Below, one piece after another: positions 18,406 through 27,626 of a stretch of DNA of 64,000 bases (positions are counted from its first letter, which is position 1; each line of letters begins with the position of its first letter). The notes beneath the pieces were generated by a model. That model saw nothing but the letters and a program-made list of their open reading frames with translations, did not search any database and was not told the DNA's origin. Source of the stretch: 20CM-2-65-7 sp963830455 (GTDB lineage Bacteria; Gemmatimonadota; Gemmatimonadetes; Gemmatimonadales; GWC2-71-9); the NCBI GenBank assembly GCA_963830455.1, contig CAWHMT010000002.1, positions 558,001-622,000 on the forward strand, in the 5' to 3' direction. Both the position numbers and the translations under genes were made by a program.

Positions 18406-18825
18406 TCAGGCGGTGGGCAGCCCGCTCAGCGCCCGCTCCAGCCGGTTGCGTGCTTCTCGTGCCAGGGGCTCGAGGTCCTTTCGCCCCGAGATCCCGAGCT
18501 GCACGATCGGGTCGAGCACCGCCACCCGGCTCTGTTCCGCATCCTCTTCATAGACGACGACGTTGCAGGGCAGCAAGAGGCCGATGTCGGGCTCGGCCTG
18601 AAAGCCCTGCCACGCGAGCGGCGGGTTGCAGGCACCCAGGATCACGTACTTCTTGAAGTCCACGTCGAGCTTCTTCTTGAGTGTGGCTTGGACGTCGATC
18701 TCGGTGAGCACACCGAACCCCTGCTCCTGCAGAGCGGCGCGAGTGCGCTCTACCGCCTGCTCGTAGGGCAGCGGGACAGACTTCCCAATCCCATACCGCT
18801 TCCGGTCTGCAGTCTTCACACTCAC
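18406..18825 (-). CDS. DUF302 family protein
   Basis: 139 residues. The DUF302 pattern is clear: PYEQAVERTRAALQEQGFGV, TEIDVQATLKKKLDVDFKKY, ILGACNPPLAWQGFQAEPDI, then LLLPCNVVVYEE. The fold is a small alpha/beta domain of unknown biochemical role, often found near metal or redox genes. It lies 7 nt downstream of the Ig-like remnant. Confidence 0.88.
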   Translation of the reverse strand: MSVKTADRKRYGIGKSVPLPYEQAVERTRAALQEQGFGVLTEIDVQATLKKKLDVDFKKYVILGACNPPLAWQGFQAEPDIGLLLPCNVVVYEEDAEQSRVAVLDPIVQLGISGRKDLEPLAREARNRLERALSGLPTA

Positions 18826-18832
18826 GGGTTCC

Positions 18833-19171
18833 TCAGGTTGTCGTAAAGGTGAACACCATGCCGTACGTACCGTTGGGATGGCGCCAGCCCTCTCCCATCA
18901 TGTTCCCTCCCATCATGCCGCCACCCATCATGCCCTGTGTGGCCCACTGACCGCCGTACTGTCCCACGCACGGCCCGTAGTCGACGAACCCGCCGTCGGT
19001 GTCGCGCATGCCGCCGCCCAGGTGAAGCGTATACTGAGTTTGCGCTTTGAGTGGCTGCGCCGGCGTGAATGTCAGCTCGGTGCGATCGGTGGACCACATC
19101 CACGTGCCGGCCACGACCGTACGGTAAGCATTGTCCGACGGTGGCACCCTGAGATCTTCGTGAGCGATCCT
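18833..19171 (-). pseudogene. N-terminally truncated Ig-like (SbsA-type) domain protein, Met/Gly-rich tail
   Basis: The open frame reads EDLRVPPSDNAYRTV, then WSTDRTELTFTPAQPL, QTQYTLHLGGGMRD, which is the second half of a bacterial Ig-like domain. It ends in a Met/Gly-rich stretch (MMGGGMMGGNMMGEGW) and GMVFTFTT. Upstream the frame closes at a TGA (19172-19174) before the first half of the domain. The only start is a GTG inside the domain (19147). I infer loss of the N-terminus, including any signal peptide. Confidence 0.5.
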
Positions 19172-19254
19172 TCAGTAAGACTTCAGGAACAGTGACTGTC
19201 ACACCCGATCGGGTTGGTTGCCGTTTCATCGATGATCTGGGAGTATTCGTGGGC

Positions 19255-19602
19255 ATGACGATCGAAATCATTCGCCGCGCGATCCCCCGCGTCCGACTCA
19301 CGTCGCTCGCCGAGTCCCAGTTCGGGGACATGGTGAAGGCCGTCATCGATGTGGAGCGGCGCGTGATGGCCATCGGCGGCGAGCTGCATTCCGACGAGGA
19401 AGCGTCGTTGATCGAAGACGGGTCCGTGCAGAAGGATCTGTGGGGCATCAATCTGTACCCAGCCGAGCAGGGAGACGCCTGGATCGAGTTCGATTCGATG
19501 ATCAACATCCGTCCCTCGCAGGGGAACCGATCGCGGAACGTCGAGGACAGCGCACTCCAGGATCTCATTCGCCAGATCGTCACCGCGCTGGTGGAAGGCT
19601 GA
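19255..19602 (+). CDS. DUF5674 family protein
   Basis: 115 residues from MTIEIIRRAIP; a further in-frame start 63 nt upstream is less likely because family proteins begin here. The conserved blocks are FGDMVKAVIDVERRVMAIGG, ELHSDEEASLIEDGS, LWGINLYP and EFDSMINIRPSQGNRSR. The dense charged and RPSQGNRSR motifs suggest an enzymatic or nucleic-acid related role, but the family is uncharacterised. A partner gene follows after 9 nt. Confidence 0.85.
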   Translation: MTIEIIRRAIPRVRLTSLAESQFGDMVKAVIDVERRVMAIGGELHSDEEASLIEDGSVQKDLWGINLYPAEQGDAWIEFDSMINIRPSQGNRSRNVEDSALQDLIRQIVTALVEG

Positions 19603-19611
19603 CCGGGCAAG

Positions 19612-19947
19612 ATGCCGAGCCACGCCGGACTGGTTGCGGGCCGTTGGGCTGCGCTCACGCTCGCCGAACAGCTCGGCAACGTGGGGAGCGAGGTGGACCG
19701 CGCCATTGCGGCCTGGGGAACGCGCCGGCCAGACCGTTTCGAGAAGGCGTTGGACCGAGCCCTCGATCTGTTCGATCTGACGGCTGGCGACGACCGTTGG
19801 GCTGGTCACCGCCGCAGGGAGATCCTCCGTTCGCGGGAGGAGTTCTGTCGGCTCTTTTTCGAGGACGCCCCGCCGGCCGACGCCGCCCGTACGCTCAGCA
19901 GCTATTTCTTGCGGTTCGCGATGCTCGCGCGGCGGCGGTCGATCTAG
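19612..19947 (+). CDS. Unknown 111-aa helical protein paired with DUF5674
   Basis: 111 residues, no signal or membrane segment. Predicted mostly helical, with charged helices (GSEVDRAIAAWGTRRPDRFE; RREILRSREEFCRLFFEDA) and a Tyr/Arg-rich end (YFLRFAMLARRR). It starts 9 nt after DUF5674, so cotranslation is likely and the two may form a pair. I recognise no domain. Confidence 0.65.
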   Translation: MPSHAGLVAGRWAALTLAEQLGNVGSEVDRAIAAWGTRRPDRFEKALDRALDLFDLTAGDDRWAGHRRREILRSREEFCRLFFEDAPPADAARTLSSYFLRFAMLARRRSI

Positions 19948-19954
19948 GATCCAC

Positions 19955-22339
19955 TCAGGGCCTCAGGCGGGCCCGCTTGAGTAGGCCCTCAAACCGCGGC
20001 TGAGCGCGCAGGCTCGCCAGGCGCGGGTCGACCGGGAGATAGCCGATCCACGGTGACCGCTCCTCGAGCGCCCGCTCGATCCAATCGAGGGCACGTGTGG
20101 TGTCTTCCAGGGCGGCATACACGGCCGCGACGTGATACGCCGAGACGTGCTGCGTCGTGGACGCCCGGTGCAAGCGGGCCAGAACCGCGCGCGCGTCGTT
20201 CGTTCTGCCGGCCCGGGCATACGCGTGACCCAGCGACGCGAGGTAGATCAGATTGCCGTCATCGAGAGCCAGCGCCCGCTTGGCCTCCGCGATGCCCTCG
20301 GCGAATCTGCCTGCCTGCTCGTACGCCCACCCGAGGTGCCAATGCGCCGGGGCGAAGTGGGGATCGAGCTCGAACGCTTTCAGAAACTCCGTGATCGCGG
20401 TATCGGTTTGGCCGGCGAAGTAATACCGCAGACCCATCCACGTCTGAATGATCGGCGACAGTGGATCCAGGCTGCGCGCCATCTCCGCTTCGTGAATCGC
20501 CTCTGCATGTCGGCCGTTGGCCGAACAGAACCCCCCGTACCAGTGGTGTGCGACGGCATACCGCGGATTCAGCTCGATGGCGCGGTGGTATTCTCGCTCG
20601 GCGGCGACCCAATCGTGATCAAACTGGAAGTGGATGTGCGCCAGCGATGTGTGTGCCTCGGCCAGGGTGCTGTCGAACTCAAGGGCGCGCAACACCGCGC
20701 TCTTGGCCTGGGGGTAGGTCTCGCGCGGCGCCAGGCGGCCGTACCAGCCGCGCGCAATCCAGATATCGGCGATCCCGACCCAGGCGAGGGCATAGCCGGG
20801 GTCCAGGTCCACCGCCTGCTGGAAGTAGCCGAGCGCCGTCTGGATGTCTGCTCCGGTGCGCTTGTTCCAGAAGTACCGGCCCTTCAGGTAGAACGTGTAG
20901 GCCTCATGACTCTCGGTCGGCTGGGCAATCAGCCGGGTGTCCTCACCCGGACGTGGCGTGACACCCAGTCGCGCGACGACTTGTCCGGCAATGTCCGATT
21001 GCACCGCGAAGATGTCGTTGATCTCGCGATCGTAGGCGGTTGACCAGAGCTGCCGTTCATCGTCCGCCTGGACGAGGTTGAGCGTGATGCGGACGCGGCG
21101 ATCACCGTCGGTGTTGCCGGCCCAGCGCACACTTCCGATCAGGAGGACATCGACCCCGAGCGCCCGCCCGATCTCGCGCATCGTCGCGGTCGTGCGGGCG
21201 TACCGCTGCGCGACTCCGCGCGGTACCACGCTGAGGTCACTCACGCTGCTCAGTCGCGTGGCTATTTCGTCCGTGATCCCGGCCGCGAAGTAGTCGTCGT
21301 CGGGGGGACCAAGATTCTCGAACGGCAAGACGGCGATGGCGGTGGCTCGACGTGCGTCGCCGGCCGGCACGGCGGTGGTGCGCCGCCAGACAGTCACCAC
21401 GCCGGCGACCGCGAGCAGAGCGACGAGCAGGATGCCGGCGCGCGCGGCGCGACTCAGACGGCCTGGTGCCCTGGCAGCGTTTACGGGTGGCTGCGCTGAG
21501 CTGACCGCGACCGCCGCCGCGAACTCGCGCGCCGAGCCATAGCGGTCCGCGGGAGCTTGGGCGAGCGCTCGGCGGACCGCTTCGCCCAGCGGGTGGGACA
21601 CCGTGTCGCGCAGTAGCGCCAGGTTGGGTAACGGCTCGCTCAGCTTTCGCGACAGGATCGCTTGCGCGTTGGGTCCGGCAAACGGTGGGTTCCCGGTGAG
21701 CATTTCATGGAGCACGCATCCGAGCGCGTAGATATCGCTGCGCTCATCGATGTCGCCCTCGGATAACGCTTGCTCCGGGCTCATGTACTGGGGCGTGCCG
21801 ACCGAGAATCCCGTCTGCGTGAGCTTCGTCCCACCGGCCGTGTGGAGCGCCGTCGCGACTCCGAAATCGGTGATGACCGCGTGCCCGCCCAGGAACAGAA
21901 TGTTTTCGGGCTTGATGTCCCGGTGCACGATGCCTTTGCGGTGCGCGGATTCGAGGCCGTCGGCGATCTCGCACACGATGCGTACGGCCTCGGCGACGGG
22001 CAGATGGCCCTGGCGCGTCAACCGATCACGCAGCGACTCGCCCTCGACATACGGCATGACAAAAAACAGGAAGCCGTCGGCTTCGCCGGAATCGTGCAGC
22101 GGCAGGATGTGGGGATGGGCGAGCACGGCGGCGATCTGGATCTCGCGGAGGAAGCGCTCCGGCCCGAGCGCGGCCGCCAGCTCCGGCCGGAAAACCTTGA
22201 CCGCCACCCGACGCTCGTGCTTGAGATCGTCGGCGAGGTAGACCAGCGCCATCCCGCCGCGCCCGATCTCACGCACGATCCGGTAGCGCGAGGCCAGGGC
22301 TGCTCGCAGTCGGTCAAACTGTTCCGCGGGTTCGCGCAC
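19955..22339 (-). CDS. Membrane Ser/Thr protein kinase with TolB/FlgO-like domain and TPR repeats
   Basis: About 794 residues. The kinase domain has GRGGMALVYLADDLK (glycine loop), AVKVF (lysine), IVHRDIKPENIL (catalytic loop) and TDFGVA. It is followed by a single TM helix (AGILLVALLAVAGVVTVW), an extracytoplasmic segment AIAVLPFENLGPPDDDYFAA of the TolB/FlgO type, and many TPRs through to the C-terminus. Such receptor kinases are abundant in Gemmatimonadota and Acidobacteriota. I start at the GTG giving VREPAEQFDRLRAAL; an ATG 45 nt upstream (22384) is possible. Confidence 0.88.
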   Translation of the reverse strand: MREPAEQFDRLRAALASRYRIVREIGRGGMALVYLADDLKHERRVAVKVFRPELAAALGPERFLREIQIAAVLAHPHILPLHDSGEADGFLFFVMPYVEGESLRDRLTRQGHLPVAEAVRIVCEIADGLESAHRKGIVHRDIKPENILFLGGHAVITDFGVATALHTAGGTKLTQTGFSVGTPQYMSPEQALSEGDIDERSDIYALGCVLHEMLTGNPPFAGPNAQAILSRKLSEPLPNLALLRDTVSHPLGEAVRRALAQAPADRYGSAREFAAAVAVSSAQPPVNAARAPGRLSRAARAGILLVALLAVAGVVTVWRRTTAVPAGDARRATAIAVLPFENLGPPDDDYFAAGITDEIATRLSSVSDLSVVPRGVAQRYARTTATMREIGRALGVDVLLIGSVRWAGNTDGDRRVRITLNLVQADDERQLWSTAYDREINDIFAVQSDIAGQVVARLGVTPRPGEDTRLIAQPTESHEAYTFYLKGRYFWNKRTGADIQTALGYFQQAVDLDPGYALAWVGIADIWIARGWYGRLAPRETYPQAKSAVLRALEFDSTLAEAHTSLAHIHFQFDHDWVAAEREYHRAIELNPRYAVAHHWYGGFCSANGRHAEAIHEAEMARSLDPLSPIIQTWMGLRYYFAGQTDTAITEFLKAFELDPHFAPAHWHLGWAYEQAGRFAEGIAEAKRALALDDGNLIYLASLGHAYARAGRTNDARAVLARLHRASTTQHVSAYHVAAVYAALEDTTRALDWIERALEERSPWIGYLPVDPRLASLRAQPRFEGLLKRARLRP

Positions 22340-22417
22340 GCCGTAACATGGCGGGGCGCTGGGGAGAAGGCCACAGAGTACCACATCGAGGGGCGGCCCG
22401 TTACCTTAGGACCGTCC

Positions 22418-22456
22418 GCCACCGTAGCTCAGTGGTAGAGCTCTCGATTCGTAATC
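22418..22456 (+). pseudogene. 5' fragment (39 nt) of tRNA-Thr
   Basis: These 39 bases are identical to the first 39 bases of the intact tRNA-Thr at 25249-25320: acceptor 5' strand, D arm, anticodon stem 5' side and the TTCGTAATC anticodon loop region. The sequence then diverges at CTGCACGACC, so the 3' half is missing and no cloverleaf can form. The arsRDA operon lies between fragment and intact gene. Either an integration scar or a decayed tandem duplicate. Confidence 0.8.
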
Positions 22457-22464
22457 CTGCACGA

Positions 22465-22496
22465 CCAGCGCACACGAGCGCTGGCCGTTGTGTTTT
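22465..22496 (+). terminator. Hairpin after the tRNA fragment, weak terminator candidate
   Basis: CCAGCGC and GCGCTGG form a perfect 7-bp stem with a 6-nt loop (22465-22484). CCGTTGTG and then TTTT follow. The T run is short and set back, so termination is possible but not certain. It could equally mark the end of a mobile segment next to the broken tRNA. Confidence 0.4.
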
Positions 22497-22582
22497 CAAC
22501 GAGTTAGGCGATCCGAGCGACGGCCAGCGATGACCAGAAACGGAAGTCTCGGCACCACTGTTGGCACCACACGTTCCTGCCA

Positions 22583-24357
<1,775 letters not shown>

Positions 24358-24361
<4 letters not shown>

Positions 24362-24675
24362 CGCGCCGTCTCCGTCGCCTCGAGTACCGCCGCCAGCTGG
24401 GAGCGCGACGGGTAACGGCCCCGCGTCAGGATTTTGTGATCGTGCAGGACCAGGGGAAGGCAGTTCGACCCCCATCGTCCGATCAGATCCCGGACCGTGG
24501 CGTTCGCCACGAAGGCGGCGGGCTCCTGGGCGAGGTTGTGACGGACGACCTGCACGCCCTGGCTCGCCAGCCACTCGAGATCGGCCGCGAACTGGGGCAG
24601 GCGCGGGTCGACCTCCGGCCCGCACACCCCGGTCGAACAGCACATCGCCGGGTCGAACACTTCAACGGTGGTCAT
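24358..24675 (-). CDS. arsD: ArsD arsenic metallochaperone
   Basis: 105 residues from MTTVEVFDPAMCCSTGVCG. The Cys12-Cys13-Cys18 As(III) site is visible in the MCCSTGVCGPEVDP segment, and LASQGVQVVRHNLAQEP and SNCLPLVLHDHKIL follow as usual. The C-terminal vicinal Cys pairs of E. coli ArsD are absent. It hands arsenite to ArsA. It overlaps both neighbours by 4 nt (ATGA), so arsR-arsD-arsA form one operon. Confidence 0.95.
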
Positions 24676-25013
24676 TGGTCGTCTCTCTGGTGATCGCTGA
24701 GGTTCGCCAGCAGGGTCTGTCCCCGCGCGAGGGCATGGCGATCGAGGCAGTAGCACACTCTTGGCCCGTCCACCTCGCCATGCACGAGTCCGGCCGCCTT
24801 CAGCACCTGGAGATGCTGGGAAACCGTCGAAGGGGCGAGAGGGAGCTGTTCCGCGATCGACCCGTACATGCACTCGGATTGTGCGGCGAGCAGCCGGACG
24901 ATCCGCGCCCGCACGGGGTGCCCCAGGGCCTTGGCGAAGCGGGCCAGCTCGGCGTCGGCGCGCGGGCTGGTTTTGCGGGGGCGGCTCAATCTTAGTGGCG
25001 ACTCACGGAGCAT
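24672..25013 (-). CDS. arsR: ArsR family metal-sensing repressor
   Basis: 113 residues from MLRESPLRLSRPRKTSPRAD. The winged helix is clear: FAKALGHPVRARIVRLLAAQ, LPLAPSTVSQHLQVLKAAGL. Cys residues occur at SECMYGSI and VCYCLD, but the classical ECxC(D/E)L pair is not conserved, so the As(III) site differs from E. coli ArsR. It heads the arsRDA operon and should repress it. The 235 bp upstream run to the intact tRNA-Thr; no clear operator was found. Confidence 0.9.
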   Translation of the reverse strand: MLRESPLRLSRPRKTSPRADAELARFAKALGHPVRARIVRLLAAQSECMYGSIAEQLPLAPSTVSQHLQVLKAAGLVHGEVDGPRVCYCLDRHALARGQTLLANLSDHQRDDQ

Positions 25014-25248
25014 GGGGCCTCTTCGGTGTTCGGCGAATGACGAATGAGCGTACCGTGGCAAGATGCCCTGGCCTTGTGAGGGCGACGTGAAGCGTCGCTG
25101 AACATCTCTTGCGGTACAGGCAGGTCGAGGGGATTCATTTCATCTTGAAGATCTCACTCCCGAGCGGGCGGTTCCTCCCGGCCTGGCCACCGTACTGAGG
25201 CGGTGGAGTACCGCGCAGAGAATACGGCCGCTAAGTTAGGGGCCTACC

Positions 25249-25320
25249 GCCACCGTAGCTCAGTGGTAGAGCTCTCGATTCGTAATCGAGCGGTCGTCGG
25301 TTCAAATCCGACCGGTGGCT
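25249..25320 (+). tRNA. tRNA-Thr (anticodon CGT)
   Basis: 72 bases. The acceptor stem GCCACCG pairs with CGGTGGC, with discriminator T. The D arm is GCTCAGTGGTAGAGC. The anticodon stem CTCGA/TCGAG encloses TTCGTAA with anticodon CGT, and the T arm is GTCGGTTCAAATCCGAC. CCA is not encoded. Its first 39 bases are duplicated at 22418-22456, and an inverted-repeat arm starts only 20 bp downstream. Confidence 0.95.
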
Positions 25321-25340
25321 CTGAGAAGGCAAGGTTGTGA

Positions 25341-25374
25341 AGGGCGGTCGAGGTCGGTGGAGGTTGGTGGAGGG
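25341..25374. repeat. Left inverted-repeat arm framing the four-helix-bundle gene
   Basis: The 34-base arm starts AGGGCGGTCGAGG and ends GGTTGGTGGAGGG. Its reverse complement is found at 25804-25838: 13 bases match perfectly at the outer end, then 9 and 5 more in the inner part, with a few mismatches and one gap. The two arms enclose the gene at 25448-25852. The words are G-rich and quasi-tandem (GGTGGAGG / GGTTGGTGGAGG). Confidence 0.7.
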
Positions 25375-25447
25375 AATGGCGCAAAAAAGCCCCGCGCAAT
25401 CTCCAATTGGTACCGGTTCCTGCAGCGCATGCTACACATTCCTCCCT

Positions 25448-25852
25448 GTGGCTCCTCCATATGAAAAGCTGCACGCGTGGCGAGAGTGCCATGAGTTGGC
25501 ACTCGCAGTCTACGGCGCGACTCGTTCTTTCCCGGAAGACGAGCGTTTCGGTCTGACCTCCCAGGTCCGACGCGCTGCGTTCTCGGCTTCCGTTAACATT
25601 GTTGAGGGCTCGTCCCGAAAGGGCCGGAAAGAGTTTCGGCGCTTCTTGGACATTTCTTTGTCGTCCCTGAGTGAAGTGGGCTACACGTTGCGTTTTGCGA
25701 AAGAGGCCGGTCTGCTGGAGGAAAGCGCGTGGCTTGGTTTGGACGATCGCCAGAATCGGGCTCGCTTTCTAACGTGGCGACTCTACTGCGCGGTGGGTGG
25801 CGGCCCTCGACCAACCTCCCCAAACCCTCGACCGCCCTCCACCGTGTCTTGA
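25448..25852 (+). CDS. Four-helix-bundle protein (IVS/S23 family)
   Basis: 134 residues from the GTG giving VAPPYEKLHAWRECHELALA; the longer frame upstream adds unrelated residues read through the repeat arm. Family motifs: LTSQVRRAAFSASVNIVEGS, SSRKGRKEFRRFLDISLSSL, SEVGYTLRFAKEAGLL. Proteins of this family are encoded by intervening sequences of 23S rRNA genes and as free genes, and are related in fold to Avd of diversity-generating retroelements. The last 20 residues (PRPTSPNPRPPSTVS) are translated from the right repeat arm. Confidence 0.85.
   Translation: MAPPYEKLHAWRECHELALAVYGATRSFPEDERFGLTSQVRRAAFSASVNIVEGSSRKGRKEFRRFLDISLSSLSEVGYTLRFAKEAGLLEESAWLGLDDRQNRARFLTWRLYCAVGGGPRPTSPNPRPPSTVS
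25804..25838. repeat. Right inverted-repeat arm framing the four-helix-bundle gene
   Basis: The 35-base arm starts CCCTCGACCAACCTCC and ends CCTCGACCGCCCT. It is the imperfect reverse complement of 25341-25374 (about 27 of 35 positions). It lies inside the 3' end of the open reading frame, so it would be present in the mRNA and could pair with the left arm to close the whole gene in one stem. Confidence 0.7.
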
Positions 25853-25886
25853 CAGCGCGCCGTATCTGTGGAGATTCACCGCAGAC

Positions 25887-25982
25887 ATGATCTCCCTCGC
25901 GCTGCTGCTTAGCCTCGTCCTGTTCCTGCTGAGCCTTACGCTCAGTAGGGGGGTCGCGGCGCGCGCGGAGGTACGCATCTAG
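25887..25982 (+). CDS. Leucine-rich leader peptide of the leu-ilv operon
   Basis: 31 codons. Ten of residues 4-19 are Leu (L4, L6-8, L10, L12, L14-15, L17, L19), with Ile at 2 and 31 and Val at 11, 23 and 29. It lies just upstream of leuA and ends at TAG 25980-25982. A terminator hairpin follows 32 nt later. A peptide rich in the operon's end products before a terminator is the hallmark of ribosome-mediated attenuation. No strong ribosome-binding site is seen. A small membrane peptide is the alternative. Confidence 0.75.
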   Translation: MISLALLLSLVLFLLSLTLSRGVAARAEVRI

Positions 25983-26051
25983 AAGTCTCAGCAAGCAGAC
26001 AAAGCAGCACCGGCGCCGCGAACCCAATCAGGTTAGCGGCTTTTTGTTTTT
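25929..26051 (+). promoter_or_regulatory. Attenuator region: pause hairpin, antiterminator and terminator segments
   Basis: Within the leader codons CTGAGC (25929-25934) pairs with GCTCAG (25940-25945). CGCGGCGC (25955-25962) is an exact complement of GCGCCGCG (26013-26020), which contains the 5' arm of the terminator stem. If a ribosome stalls on the Leu codons (up to 25943), the second pairing stays free and would prevent the terminator. If translation proceeds, the ribosome covers 25955-25962 and the terminator forms. All pairings are read from sequence; the switch itself is inference. Confidence 0.65.
26015..26051 (+). terminator. Intrinsic terminator (attenuator) before leuA
   Basis: GCCGC-G-AACC pairs with GGTT-A-GCGGC around the loop CAATCA, giving a 5+4 bp stem with one mismatch. 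It is followed immediately by TTTTTGTTTTT (26041-26051). The T run ends 9 bases before the GGAGGAAG ribosome-binding site of leuA, so read-through is required to express the operon. Confidence 0.85.
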
Positions 26052-26069
26052 CACCCCGTGGAGGAAGCC

Positions 26070-27623
26070 ATGGCTAGGGACGTAATCATCTTCGATACGA
26101 CGTTGCGCGACGGCGAACAGGCACCCGGAAATGCGATGACTCCGGAAGCCAAGCTGCGCCTGGCCCGGCAGCTCGACACGCTCGGCGTGGACGTGATCGA
26201 AGCCGGCTTCCCCGCCGCCTCGCAAGGCGACCTGCACGGCGTACAGCAGGTCGCGGAGGCGGTGCGCCGCCCGATCATCGCCGCGCTCGCGCGTTGCCAT
26301 GATCGCGACATCGACGCCGCGGCCGAGGCGCTCGTGCCGGCGCAGCACAAGCGCATCCACGTGTTCATCGCCACCTCGGACCTGCATCTCGAGCAGAAGC
26401 TGCGCATCGATCGCCGCACGTGCCTCGAGCGCATCCGCTCCGCGGTGCGGCGCGCGCGCGGGTCCACGAGCGACGTGGAGTTCTCCGCTGAAGACGCGAC
26501 CCGCAGCGATTTTGAGTTCCTGTGCGAGGCCATCGCCGTCGCCATCGCGGAAGGAGCCACCACGATCAACCTGCCCGACACCGTCGGCTACACGACGCCG
26601 GCAGAGTACGCCGCGCTGTTTCGCGCGGTGCAGGAGCGCATCCCCGAGACCGAAAAGATCGTGCTCAGCGCGCACTGCCATGACGACCTCGGCCTCGCCG
26701 TCGCCAACTCGCTGGCCGCGATCGAGGCGGGCGCCGGGCAAGTCGAATGCACTGTAAACGGCATCGGCGAGCGGGCCGGAAACGCGGCGCTCGAAGAGAT
26801 CGTCATGGCGGGTCGCACGCGACCTCAGGTGCTCGCCTTCCAATGCCGCGTCAATCCGCGCGAAATCGTGCGCACGAGCCGGCTGCTGTCGCACGAGATC
26901 GGCGTATTCCCGCAGCCCAATAAGGCGATCGTCGGGCGCAACGCGTTCGCCCATGAAGCGGGCATTCACCAGCACGGCATGCTGCAGAACGGCCTGACCT
27001 ACGAAATCATCGCGCCCGAAACGGTGGGCGCGGGCGGCTCGAGCATCGTGCTCGGCAAGCACTCCGGCCGCCATGCGCTGGAACGGCGCTACCGCGACCT
27101 CGGCTACGAGCCCGACGCGAACACGCTCGAGCAGCTTTATCAGGCGTTCACGGAGCTGGCCGACAAGAAGCGGCAGATCCTCGATGAAGATCTGCTCACG
27201 CTGCTCCACGAAGGATTTCACCGCGCGCCCGAGGTCTACAACCTCACGTACCTGCGCGTGACCTGCGGCACCGAGACGGCATCCGCGGAAGTGCGTCTCG
27301 CGGGCCCGGGATTCAACGAGCGCAGCGCGACCGCGACCGGCAACGGACCGATCGCGGCCGCGTTTGCGGCCGTCGGAGAAGCGGTGGGACGCACGATCGA
27401 GGTGCTCGACCTGTCCGTCCAATCGGTCACGCCGGGTCGCGACAGCCTGGGCCGCGTCATCCTGCAGGTTCGTATCGACGGCAAGTCCCTCAGTGGCCAC
27501 GGCGCATCGACCGACATCGTGGAAGCCGGCGCGCGCGCGCTGGTCAACGCGATGAACAAGGCCGACCACGCCGACGGCCTCGAAACGGCCGCACTGAGCA
27601 GCAGTTACTTCTGGGGAGTGTAG
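26070..27623 (+). CDS. leuA: 2-isopropylmalate synthase
   Basis: 517 residues. The enzyme condenses acetyl-CoA with 2-oxoisovalerate, the first step of leucine synthesis. Motifs: FDTTLRDGEQAPGNAM at the N-terminus, AHCHDDLGLAVANSLAAIEA and CTVNGIGERAGN, then the C-terminal dimer/leucine-feedback domain. Start: ATG 26070 is preceded by GGAGGAAG at ideal distance; a GTG at 26058 overlaps that site and is rejected. First gene after the attenuator; 3 nt separate it from ilvB. Confidence 0.97.
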   Translation: MARDVIIFDTTLRDGEQAPGNAMTPEAKLRLARQLDTLGVDVIEAGFPAASQGDLHGVQQVAEAVRRPIIAALARCHDRDIDAAAEALVPAQHKRIHVFIATSDLHLEQKLRIDRRTCLERIRSAVRRARGSTSDVEFSAEDATRSDFEFLCEAIAVAIAEGATTINLPDTVGYTTPAEYAALFRAVQERIPETEKIVLSAHCHDDLGLAVANSLAAIEAGAGQVECTVNGIGERAGNAALEEIVMAGRTRPQVLAFQCRVNPREIVRTSRLLSHEIGVFPQPNKAIVGRNAFAHEAGIHQHGMLQNGLTYEIIAPETVGAGGSSIVLGKHSGRHALERRYRDLGYEPDANTLEQLYQAFTELADKKRQILDEDLLTLLHEGFHRAPEVYNLTYLRVTCGTETASAEVRLAGPGFNERSATATGNGPIAAAFAAVGEAVGRTIEVLDLSVQSVTPGRDSLGRVILQVRIDGKSLSGHGASTDIVEAGARALVNAMNKADHADGLETAALSSSYFWGV

Positions 27624-27626
27624 CTC

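Noticed and set aside
25014..25248. ArsR operator upstream of arsR
   Set aside because: A GTACCG...GCAAG / CTTGCGGTAC pair exists but is spaced too far apart and is imperfect, so no operator is annotated.
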